This document shows, piece after piece, positions 20,439 through 30,400 of a stretch of DNA of 64,000 nt. This DNA is from Achatina immaculata. Lineage: Eukaryota; Mollusca; Gastropoda; Stylommatophora; Achatinidae. A model generated the notes under the pieces. It saw only the letters and a program-made list of their open reading frames with translations, did not search any database and was not told the origin of the DNA. Location: the NCBI GenBank assembly GCA_009760885.1, contig CM019702.1, positions 53,605,282 to 53,669,281 on the forward strand, in the 5' to 3' direction. Positions within the stretch are counted from its first letter, which is position 1, and every line of letters begins with the position of its first letter. The position numbers were made by a program, and so were the translations under genes.

Positions 20439-20885
20439 CATCATCATCATCATCATTATCATCATCATCATGTGCCGTGCCGACTGGCGTTGGCTATTAT
20501 GCTTCTCCAGAGTATCCGATCCTTCATGCAGGCCATCAGCTCAGTTGCTGATCTCCTCTCACACCATCCCGTCAGACTGTCCAGTATCATTTCTCTTGGT
20601 CTTCCTCTTGATCTTCTTCCTTCTATTTTTCCTGTTGTTATAATATTTTCAATGCCCCCTCTTCTCATTGCATGTCCTATGAAAGTACATTGTCTCTCTC
20701 TTATCTTTTTGTCAAGGTTTTTTGTCTCTCCAGCTCTTCTCATACATTCTTCATTAGTTATTTTTGTTGTCCAGGAGATTCGCAACATTCTTCCACATTT
20801 CTGCTGCTTCCAATGATTTTTGTGCAGACTTGCCTATTGTCCATGATTCACTTCCATATAACAAGATAGCTGCACTTGCTAATCA
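20437..20885 (-). mobile_element. RTE-like LINE 3' end, family B, (ATG)n tail
   Basis: The minus-strand frame (20468-20788) encodes MLRISWTTKITNEE, then TFIGHAMRRGGIEN, GRRSRGRPREMILD and the terminus ANASRHGT, followed by TGATGATGATG. Upstream, in another frame, a YGSESWTIGKSAQK-like box extends it to about 20880. It is the same family as the plus-strand fragment at 50930-51175. 5'-truncated. Confidence 0.8.
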
Positions 20886-21089
20886 AGCATTTGTTTTTTC
20901 CGTAACTCACGTTGCGTTTATGGAATAGTCGAGATTTGTGTAGTGAGCATAACTCACTTCCCACCAAAATGGAACCCTATAAAAGGATGATTTTTTATGG
21001 GTCTTTTTTATAAGCTGGCATAACGGGGAACATTAAAATCAACAAAATATTATGTCGCATGTGTCTTCCGCCTTAAATCTCTTAAGAGA

Positions 21090-21305
21090 TTAACTTTCAT
21101 CAACATGATTCATTATACACACAAATTCAGTCATGTATTCATTTATTTCGGGACACCTCTCAATGAAAGGTTGCCTGCAATGGATCTCCATTCTGTTCAG
21201 TTTCTTGTCTTCGTAGAACACTCGGCCAACCTTGTCCCTGTCCAAATCTTGATGTTGTCCAGCAATTGTCGTCATCTTGTTCTTTTCTTGTCTATAAACA
21301 TAAAT
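21090..21305 (-). other. Exon-like open segment, unassigned
   Basis: On the minus strand a good pyrimidine-rich acceptor (TTTATGTTTATAG) is followed by about 70 open codons rich in charged residues (for example QHQDLDRDKVGRVFYEDKKL, then HCRQPFIERC). They end EFVCIMNHVDES at a TAA. The composition looks like real coding sequence, such as a terminal exon, but I find no partner exon upstream and recognise no family. It may be a gene fragment. Confidence 0.3.
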
Positions 21306-21390
21306 AAACACAAATAACGTAGACATAATACTGACATGCAGAATTTCAAGATGTAATCACATCAACATTTTGCTAATAGAAAATGGCTCA

Positions 21391-21560
21391 AAAGATTTAA
21401 ATCACAGAGACCTGGTTTAAAGATTTAAGTCGCAGAGATCTGGTCTAAAGATTTTAAGTCGCATATACCTGGTCTAAAATTTAAGTCACAGAGACCTGGT
21501 CTAAAGATTTAATTCGCAGAAGCCTGGTCAAAAGATTTAAGTCGCAGAGACCGGGTCATA
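21391..21560. repeat. Minisatellite, ~32-bp unit, about 5 copies
   Basis: Imperfect direct repeats of a unit containing AAGTCGCAGAGACCTGGTCT and AAAGATTT. Confidence 0.85.
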
Positions 21561-21714
21561 TGTGACAGAAGAAGTTTTGGCGCATTGAATTAAGATGTGT
21601 AGCTGATTAATTAATTTCTCTTTCTTCTTTTTACATTTAAATGCATTAAAACAACTTACTTCCGGCTGGTGATGATGATGGTTATGTCATTGATGATTTA
21701 TGACTATGATGTCT

Positions 21715-21918
21715 GCAGATGTTTATACACAAAAAATGTTCCGTTGCTCTTGTAAAAGACCTCTTATTAAACTCCAACACTATGACGACACTCTAGATTA
21801 CTACCTCGAATATCTGCCTGTTGTGGCAAAATTGTCAATCGAACGTATTCTCAGGGACACGATAGAGAAAATGAGTGAAGGTTTTGATTGGCAACGAAAT
21901 CTCTTCATCTTGGTGTAG
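21715..21918 (+). other. Open frame of unknown origin
   Basis: About 68 open codons from the ATG at 21712 (MSADVYTQKM) to ERILRDTIEKMSEGFDWQ and a TAG. It has a balanced amino-acid composition but no recognised domain, no clear splice signals and no known neighbour on this strand. It could equally be chance or a gene fragment. Confidence 0.2.
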
Positions 21919-22414
21919 AATGGTGAATTCTGAAAGAATAAAACTTTGAAATTCACTTCATTCAGGATATAAACCTGACACGAGCTGGGATGATAAAACC
22001 AGGAACATCCTGCTCACATCCGTTTATGGTTAATGACCACTTAATTAGAGAGTTGTGTTTACAATTGTGTTCCTATTGTCATAAACTCGACAATGATGTC
22101 TACTTTACTGTTCATATATCTTCATGCCTCTTTTCATTTCTCTTTCTCTCTTCCTCGCTCCCTCCTCTTTTCTCTCTCTCTTTCTCTCTCTCTCCCTCTC
22201 TCTCTTTATTTTATTTATCATAATATAATCAGTTATAAACCTTATACAAAATGTTAGAAAAGTTCGGTTGCTTGTTTTTCTTTGAATGTTCTTTTGAGGG
22301 TTCACTGTGAGTTTGGCGGTTTTAGTTTGTTCTAGTTATATTGGATATAACAAAAGACAGTTAATTAACGTGCTGGGTACAGAAAGAAAGTGATCGATTT
22401 CAATGAGAAGAAAT

Positions 22415-22695
22415 AAACATTGACAGAGCTCATTGAGAGTATATGAACCGTGACAGAGCTTGTTTTAAATAGATAAACAGTGACAGTTTTCTAGTAGAAA
22501 CAGACAAACAGTGATGTAGCTCCCTATGATTAGATAATGACAGATCTCCCTAAGAACAGATAAATAGAAAAAAAATTCGCTGGGAATAGAGAAACAGTAA
22601 TAGATATCCCTGACAACAAAGATACAGTGACTTAGGTTTATAGGAATAGATGAAACAGTGGCATGGATCACTGGGAATACATAAATAGTACATCC
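22415..22695. repeat. Degenerate minisatellite
   Basis: Imperfect repeats of roughly 35-40 bp built on AACAGTGACAGA, CTCCCT and GGAATAGATAAA words. A CT-rich microsatellite precedes it at about 22130-22205. Confidence 0.65.
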
Positions 22696-22699
22696 ATTG

Positions 22700-23325
22700 G
22701 AAATGAGAAATTCTTGTCTGGAGACAGGGATAGCCAGGGAATGGCGAGGATGTTGCTGGCAGTCAGGAACAATGTGGTAAACCGTACAGAATGGCGTCTG
22801 GCGTTGTCCTGTTGAAACACAGACCTTTGCGCAGCCAAAAATGGAAGGGCAATGGGTCGAATAATTTAATTCACGTATCTTTGCGCATTCAAGCCTTCAA
22901 TCTGCACCAGTGGACTCCTTCCGTGGAAATTGATCATTCCCCATACCATTACACCTCCACCACCGTGCGGCGGACCTTGATCAACGCAATTTTGGGCAAA
23001 ACGTTCATTTGGTCTACGGTAGACCCTTCTCCGCATATCATGGCGGTGCAACAAAAAGGAAATTTCCTCACCAAAAAAGACACGTCTCCATTGATTGTCA
23101 GTTGTCCAGGGCCGATGTTGATTGGCCAAAACAAGTCGATTTTAGCAATATTGTCTCGTCAAGACAGAACCTCGGTGAGGTCGACGTGCCACCAATCCAG
23201 CTTCATGTCTATTCTGGACAGTTTGATCAGACACACGACGTCCTGCAAGCAATGACTGGGCATTTAAGGACGCTGTTGTAAACTTGTTTTTTGAGATGAT
23301 GAACCACAAAGTTAAAGTCAGGTTG
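22700..23325 (-). mobile_element. Tc1-like transposase copy 1, truncated
   Basis: Minus-strand pieces give GRRVSDQTVQNR..EAGLVARRPHRG (second HTH), ANQHRPWTTDNQWRRVFFGE (first catalytic region), then HGGGGVMVWGMINFHGRS and a stop. A FQQDNARRH-like second Asp box follows near 22790, then an IPW..SPD remnant. The N-terminal HTH is missing at the head-to-head junction. Frameshifts and stops inactivate it. Confidence 0.75.
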
Positions 23326-23339
23326 CCAGGCATTTAAAC

Positions 23340-24415
23340 ATGTAGCAGAGTACCATCAGTCGACTGTGGCACCGTTTCCAAGCCACTGGCTCAGCTGAAG
23401 ACTAGCACCGCAGTGGACGACCTAGGGTGGCAACAGCAGCTGATGATCGCTTTATTCTGGTTCATCACCTCAGAAACAGGTTTACAACAGCTTCCTCAAG
23501 TCATCAGTCATTGGTTGCAGGACATCGTGTGTCTGATCAAACTGTCCGGAATGAAGCCGGACTGGTGGCATGACGACCTCGCCGAGATCCTGTCTTAACA
23601 ATACACCATCGCCAAAATCGACTTGTTCGGGCCAACCAGCATCGGCCCTGGACAACGGACAATCAGTGGAGACGTGTCTAGTTTAGTGATGAATCCACCT
23701 TTTTGTTGCACCGCCATAATATGCGTAGACGGGTCTACCGCAGGCCAAATGAACTTTTTGTCCAAAATCTTGTTGAAAAAGCTCCGCCGCACGGTGGTGG
23801 AGGTGTAATGGTATGAGGAATGATCAGTCTCAATGGAAGGAGTCCAGTGGTGCAGATTGAAAGAGGCTTGAATACGTCAGTGAAATTCTTAGACCCCATG
23901 TCCTTCCATTTTTGGCTACTCAAAGGTCTGTGTTTCAACAGGATAACACCAGACCACATTCTGTACGGATCAGCGTAACAGTTCCTGATTGCCAAAAACA
24001 TTCTCACCCCTCCCTGGCCATTCCTGTTTCCAGACATGAATGCAATCGAGCACCTATTGTATGAGCTGCAGAGACGTGTTTGTCGCCGAAACTTTCTCCA
24101 GCCAATCGTCGTTATCTGTGGAATGTACTCCAGGAAGGGTGGGCAGCCATCCCACAGATGCACATCATACATCTGATGGCATTTATGCCCAGGAGATGCC
24201 AGTCTCTGATCGATGCAAGCGGAGGCCACACACCATACTAACTTGAGAACTCCTGGGACTAAAAAATCACACAGATGCAAGAAACTGTCAAGTGAGTGAT
24301 TAAACCCTTAGGTATTATTGTGTGCAATTTAAACATTTTATTCATTTAATTTAAAAAGCTATAGCATATCAAATTTATGGCTAAATTAGGGTCATTAGTA
24401 GTTCTGCAATTTTTG
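23340..24415 (+). mobile_element. Tc1-like transposase copy 2, inactivated
   Basis: Plus-strand frames read STISRLWHRFQATGSAED, SGRPRVATAADDRF, HRVSDQTVRN, then ANQHRPWTTDNQWRRV, FSDESTFLLHRH, HGGGGVMV and a late LLYELQRRVCRRN-like segment. It is the same family as copy 1 but longer and in the opposite orientation. It ends near ATTTTTGTGGACAGTATATA, whose reverse complement would be a plausible terminal repeat at a TA target. Several in-frame stops are present. Confidence 0.75.
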
Positions 24416-24421
24416 TGGACA

Positions 24422-24463
<42 letters not shown>
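24422..24463. repeat. (TA)n microsatellite
   Basis: TA run bordering the Tc1-like copy, as at the other DNA transposon in the window. Confidence 0.95.
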
Positions 24464-24465
<2 letters not shown>

Positions 24466-24524
24466 GCTCTTCTGGTTTCAGATTGTTAGTTTATGGATAC
24501 TGCAGGTTTCCGTGCATTCTTTAG

Positions 24525-24900
24525 TGTCCTTCATTCATTCATTCCTTTGCATGTCCCTTGCGGAACTTTGCCTCCCAAACAGCACTCCTGTAGGCCTCTC
24601 GGTTGTGAGCAAGATGGCCTGCTGCTGCTGCATCCATTTCCAGATCATCAACGATGTCTTGCAGCCATCTTCGTTTCGGTCTTCCTCTTTTTCTTTTTCC
24701 CATTATGTATCCTTCCAATACGGTCTTCTCTAAATTATCATGACGTTTAATGTGTCCAAAATATTTAAGTTTTCTCTCTTTAATCCTCTTTACTAGCCAG
24801 CCTTCTTCAATATTAAGCTCTTGTAGTACAGATATTTGTTCTTTTTTGTGTCCACGATATTTGGAGAACTCTTCTATAGCATTTACATTCAAAGGCATTT
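24525..24900 (-). mobile_element. RTE-like LINE 3' end, family A
   Basis: The minus-strand frame (24539-24898) encodes ELNIEEGWLVKRIKERK, KYFGHIKRHDNLEKTVLEG, MGKRKRGRPKRRWLQD and the terminus FRKGHAKE, followed by an (AATG)n tail. It is very close to the copy at 34608 and open over its whole length, so it is a recent, 5'-truncated insertion. Confidence 0.85.
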
Positions 24901-25139
24901 ATGTGTTTCTCAGCTGTTTTGTTAAGTCCTTAGACACTGCATATTTCGGTGGATTGTTATCGTTGTCCCCTGAGGTGTTACTATCTTTATGTGTAGAAAA
25001 AAAATCTGAAATCTCTTCTTCCTCTCTGTCAAATCGACATCCTCTGCCCTGAGTATAGTTTTCTTTTCATTGAATAAAATGCTAGTGTTACGTATCTTTT
25101 CCATAATAATGTACCTCTATGTTGTAAACTTGTTACTTT

Positions 25140-25870
25140 CTTTATGTACTGATGATTTATGCATGTGTCTACCATTCAGATTTTTGTCACTGTGATTAAG
25201 TTGTTGTTATGATATATTTTTGAACAGTTTTTCGGGTTTTGCTATAATATATTTTGGTATGAATTGTTAGTGGAGATGACCATGGATGCCTTCTGTGATC
25301 TTGTTGTGAGGTCAATCTGTCAGCAGGTAGCAGGCTGTCATAATGTTAGTTGTTTCTTCGACTGTGCCTACCTTGAATTTGTTATACATGTGACGTAACA
25401 ATCTGGTGTGGTAAAATCTGAAGTCAAGACTTGTGCTCTTTTTTCGCAGGTGATAACACCTACTTCTCTGATAAACTGATGCTCTCTTTCCAGTGTGGCC
25501 CTATATCCGGCTTCGACCAGTATAATCACCTGCTGTGCTTGAGCTTGTCTATATGAGGTCTTAATCCTTTCTTATGCACGACCATTTTCTTCGTTTTTAG
25601 TGATAAGTGATATTACAACCAGATGGTATCCACTGCGAAGTTTTCGCAGATATCGGTGACATTGTAGAAAGCTTATAACAGTCCGACTTCATTTCTTTGA
25701 CACATCATTGTTGTTGTGATTGACATAGCAACATGGTTGCCCACTCTCCTCTCTGCCCTGAGTTATGAACTCTGATAGCAACTTTCTTGTATATTGAATC
25801 ATTCGAAAAGAAGAATAAATAATCATGGTGGATCAACATGGACTTTTGGTCTTTAAAACCGGTGATGGTT
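25140..25870. repeat. 3' flank of GPCR 1, shared with GPCR 2 and 3
   Basis: Shares TTTTGTCACTGT, ATTAAGTTGTTG, GGAGATG, GGATGCCTTCTGTGATCTT and CTTTCTTG-type segments in the same order with 39215-39900 and 50110-50760. It marks the downstream part of the tandem duplication unit. No gene is recognised in it. Confidence 0.7.
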
Positions 25871-25944
25871 TAGTATGACTAACTGAACAATGGCAATTAT
25901 TTTCTTAGGTCATGTACTCGAAAATGTGACATCTCGAACGAGGG

Positions 25945-26115
25945 CAATTTTACAGTTTGTGAAACATTCTTCGTCTTCTTCAGCTTTCTGAGCCATTAAG
26001 GCGCATTGCTGTATATAAAGTTCGCCTCTGTTACTAATCTTCTCTCTCCAGTTGGTCACACTAATTTCCTTTAAATTGAGAGAAACCTGAATATGCAAAC
26101 TGTCTTGACAATGAA
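25945..26115 (-). other. Exon-like segment unique to unit 1
   Basis: Open minus-strand frame with a coding-like composition: HCQDSLHIQVSLNLKEISV, NWREKISNRGELYIQQCAL and ECFTNCKIALVRDVTF. The homologous positions of the other two duplication units lack most of it, so it looks like a piece of a gene inserted into (or kept only in) this unit. The family is not recognised. Confidence 0.3.
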
Positions 26116-26231
26116 TGTCAGATTTTTTTTTTTTCAAAACACCAGATCAGTTTAGAAAATTATGTAGCAACACATTATTATGTTTCAATGTCAAGTTAGC
26201 AGTTATTACAAAGACTGTGAAAATATACATC

Positions 26232-26550
26232 TTACATCCTTCCTGTGCCGTTAAACGTCACATAGGGCCCGCATGATAGTTCGTCAAGAGATGTTATACC
26301 CACCTAATTGGCTTCTCTTAACAATGTCCTCTTTAGAGTTTCACTTCTCTTTCTTCGGCCTGTTGTGTTCTATTTGATAGCTTGTTTGGGAATTCTCTGA
26401 TTGTTTCTTCTCATCACATGACAGACATATGTCCATCTTCTTTTTCTGATCAACCATGAGACAGGTGTTTCTTGCTCACCTGTCTGATCTCTGCGTTGTT
26501 TTTTAATTCATTCCACTTTATATCGACTATTTTCCTTAATGATAATAATA
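26232..26550 (-). mobile_element. LINE fragment
   Basis: Minus-strand translation in shifting frames shows IRQVSKKHLSHGLIRKRRWT and a RRNNQRIPKQAI-like segment, which is the C-terminal part of an RTE/Jockey-like ORF2. An AATAAT stretch at 26540-26552 may be its border. It is absent from the corresponding place in the other two units. Confidence 0.5.
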
Positions 26551-26862
26551 ATAGATACGCTAAATTCAAAACGAATAATATGTGATTTTAAATAGGTATA
26601 TTGATTTACATGAAGTTAATGACAATGGCTTGATAGTAAAACAAAATGTGAGCAAATAATGTTTACATTTTACATATGGTTTTCTTATTCTGCCTCTCTG
26701 TTCTTCATCTTGCTCTTGTTCACTACATTATACAGCAAACTATCGGTTTCTTTTCTTTTATCTGTGTTATTCGCACTTTGTTTATACATTGAGAGATATG
26801 AGAATTATGCTAAAGATCAAAGAAAGCAGAGCCAACGTTATAAGTAATTAGAAATTCTCAGA

Positions 26863-27477
26863 TTAATGTGTTGATATTATTTCCGTTTTCATTACACAAA
26901 AAATAGCTCTTAAAGTTTCTCTGTATTTACTGCTCATGCGATAGTAAATAAAAATATTCATTGATGAGTTCACAGATTCCAGAACAAAGAGAACTCCGCA
27001 GAGAATTATCCCAATCTTTAAATATTTACCACCAACAGCGAGCTCAGGTTCACAAGCCACGGCCAGAATCCCTATACAAAATGGGGCAAAACAAGCAATA
27101 AACAAACCAGAAATCATCACAACCATCTTGGCCACTTTCTGGTTACGGCTGGAGATTCTGTCAGCTTGTGCAGGAGCTGCGGACGTCTTTCTCCATTGTG
27201 TTTGTTTCTGTAATGTAACTACCAGTATAACAGTGCAGATAACAATGATAACAAAAGCTGTCATTGGAATGATGAAGTTGTTGATGGCATAAGAAATGCT
27301 TTCAATATTCTCGCGATCAGGCGCGGATATGCGTCCAAGAAGGGTTTTATTTTTGAATGGTGAAAATTTCATCCCAAGTCTATTGGCAGCGTACACAGGG
27401 GCTATAGTAATCTGGAGAATGATGAACACAATGCAGATAATAATGGTCATCTTTTTTGGTGTCAGAAATCTTCTAAC
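26863..27477 (-). CDS. GPCR 1 exon 3: TM4-TM7 and tail
   Basis: 615 nt including the stop. The acceptor TTCTTATTCAG precedes VRRFLTPKKM. It encodes TM4, a long second extracellular loop without cysteine, TM5 (FIIPMTAFVIIVICTVIL), a basic third intracellular loop, TM6 (MVVMISGLFIACFAPF), TM7 and a short tail. Frame intact. Confidence 0.9.
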   Translation of the reverse strand, partial: VRRFLTPKKMTIIICIVFIILQITIAPVYAANRLGMKFSPFKNKTLLGRISAPDRENIESISYAINNFIIPMTAFVIIVICTVILVVTLQKQTQWRKTSAAPAQADRISSRNQKVAKMVVMISGLFIACFAPFCIGILAVACEPELAVGGKYLKIGIILCGVLFVLESVNSSMNIFIYYRMSSKYRETLRAIFCVMKTEIISTH

Positions 27478-30400
27478 CTGAATAAGAAAAGAAACATGTA
27501 ATCAATTTCTTTCTTTCTTTCTTCCTTCGTTCTTTCGTTCTTTCTTTCCATCTTTCTTTCTTCTCAAAACACTAGTTTAGTGCGACGTACCATGTACATA
27601 GTTTTCTTCAATCAGAAAACGCTTGGTAATTTCCAAGCACCTCTGCACGAAATGATTTATGTTTTAGCTGTAAGCTTCTTATAATTAGAGGACACATCTT
27701 TTGTTGCGTAAAAGAAAACAGAGATGCTGCCCATTAGGAATGGGATTGATTTGTGTTTTGTTACGAAATAAGCTAAGTTTTTTTCTCCCGTGTCAAAATT
27801 AAGCATATCCTTTTTGAAATGAAACACAAAAATAACATTAAAAAAAATAAAAGACCACTCGCAAACAACATAAGAAAATGTATTATATATTATTCTAGTG
27901 CTCGAACCTTTAATGGCGATATTATACATAAACACCTTTCCAGGGTGATTATTGCCGTTATGCAGCTGGTCACTCGGGTGAAGTTTATATGTGGTATTGT
28001 AAAGATGAAGTAACAAACTTCTATTGGATCGAAGGGCGGATCGGCTGTAATCATTGATGGGCTGTACATAACATTTAATCCCACGAGTGTTATAAGTGAT
28101 CCTAGGTCAGAAACTGCGAGACCTGCGCATGAAAGAAAAATTGCATTAACATCGACATTACTTTATACGTTATATGACGGTAAGGAATTGTCTTACAATG
28201 GAAAGATGAGGAAATTTTTAAAAAATTGAAACATTCACTGGATTTGAACTGAGGACACACTACACAGCCGGCCGCGAGTGCGTTCAACCACAAGCCACAG
28301 AGAAAGTGATGGATAAATGGTTCAGAGAAACATTCGCAAAGTATGTCATGACCATCATTGAGGCCATCCATTTGGATCAAGAAAATCCTAATGAAATCTC
28401 ATCTCGATACTTCATGGTACAAGACAACGGATAAAGTAAATGAAAGTATAGAGTTATTTAATGAGCACCACAGGATAATAGCTTTTTCTGATCAACCCAG
28501 AAAATGCTATCATCCGTTGGTAGTCTTAAATAACAGAATTGTAGATTCTGCAGTTTCGATTGTGAAGTCAAAGCCAAAGATGTTAATAGAACACATTGCA
28601 AGAGGTATCTAAGGATCATATTTAATCGTTCATAGTCCTCTGCATAAAACGTAGACCATGCAATATAAAAAGCCAGGAAAGCGTTGGGAGCGGTTAGGTT
28701 AATGGCGGCTACGGTCTTTCCACAGCCCACTATCTTCTTGCTGATGCATGCCCTGGTATTGTCATCATTGGAGTATGGTATTGACCTGCTTGCTCTATCC
28801 ACTGCACATCTGAAAAAAATAGAGTGTATACTGGACGAGGCAATGAGAGTGATCTTGGGGGTCACGAGGGATACTCCGGTGGCGACCATGAGCTTTCTGC
28901 TTGATTTGCTGAGTGTCACGTCTAAACACAAGTATGCTCAGGTAAAGGCATACATCAGGGTTGCTGGCATTAAGAATCATCGTCTTCATAAGGAATTAGG
29001 GTTGATAAATGGAAGAGACATCAAACGGGTTGGCTGAGGTCGAGGATACAATAATATCTAATTTTGCAGTGCCTGAAGGTGATAACTGGTTACAGGTACA
29101 ATGACCTCAGCTAACAAAGGTTATTATGCAGAAGGATCGTGAATGTCGAGAGTGGGCGCATGGAGCAGTTGAACTTTGGGTTCAAGATCTCATCCAGCAT
29201 CACTTTTGTTCTTCCGACATGGTTATATATATAGATGGTTCAGTGATTCGGAACAGCAGAAGTGGTTGAAGTTTTGTTAGCTGCCAAAATGGAAGAGTCG
29301 TGGCCCAGGGTTCAGGAGTCTTTGAAGTCCCACATCGAGCAGTCCAATTGAAATTGAGGCTGTGTCGGCGGCTATGGAACGGTTAATTGCTCATGATGTG
29401 GTTAATGGTGTCATTGTCACGGATTCACAGAGGATGCTCTGTAAGATTGAGAAGTATTTTCTTCGCAAAGATTGAGTTCAACTGTTAAGCCAGTCTGTTG
29501 TGACAAGCCTATTGTGGCTTTACCGTCAAGGGACTGCAGGACTACATGACAATGATATGGGAGACAGACTTGTTGGACAGCCTAAAATAAACGGCAGTCT
29601 GCCAGTGGACAATGGGGACATTACTAGGAATGCACTGGACAGACTGCGGGAAAATGAAGAGCGGGAATGGAAGAACAATGTAGCAGTGAGGAGACTGCTG
29701 GAGCTAGGACAAACTAAATGTACTGGCAGAAAAAGCATCGTAAACAACCAACATCTGGCAGGAAATATTAGCAAACAAACTCTTCAATGGATGCTGTGGC
29801 AGGCGGCGGATCATATATGGGGTTGTCCCGAATGCAATGAGGACGGAGTTTGAATTTTCAACTTTGAACTTTTAAAGTAAAGTAAGTAAAGGATACAAAA
29901 TATAGCAACATTACTGATCTCTTATCAGAAGTAAGTACATACCGAGTACCCCATGTAAATTACATAAGTAAAATGTGTAAGAAGCGACCTAGTCTTTAAA
30001 CATTCGCACTTAAGAAACTGTAAATGTGTAAGCAACTTTGAAATAAACGTGGCAAATATGTCTTAAATTATATGAATGCAAGCAGCTATAAAATCAATAT
30101 ACCAGGTATATCTCATAACGGGGTAGGGGGAGGGGTGGCGCTAAAACGCTGTCCATTTCGGCAATCAGTGACCTATATCTGAGATGCCAGGGTCAGGGTT
30201 TGGCGAAGCATAACTGACCAGAACCCTGCCTCACTTTTTCGTTGGTACCCCCATTAAAAGGCCTGATCTGGCTAACAGGTCAGTGATCGCCATACTTCCC
30301 ATGGCAGTGGAGTCTGCTGAAGAAGAAATGCACACCCTCTTCTCTAGTAGCTCACCCTCGGGGATGTAGCTACCACAATCCGCTCCCCGGGCACGGTCTT

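Noticed and set aside
20349..20816. Plus-strand frame with Tyr-Ile and poly-His runs
   Set aside because: TA and ATC microsatellites plus the antisense of a LINE C-terminus.
28225..28305. Functional tRNA gene
   Set aside because: A and B box-like words are present, but I cannot draw a proper acceptor stem and anticodon arm; at best a SINE head.
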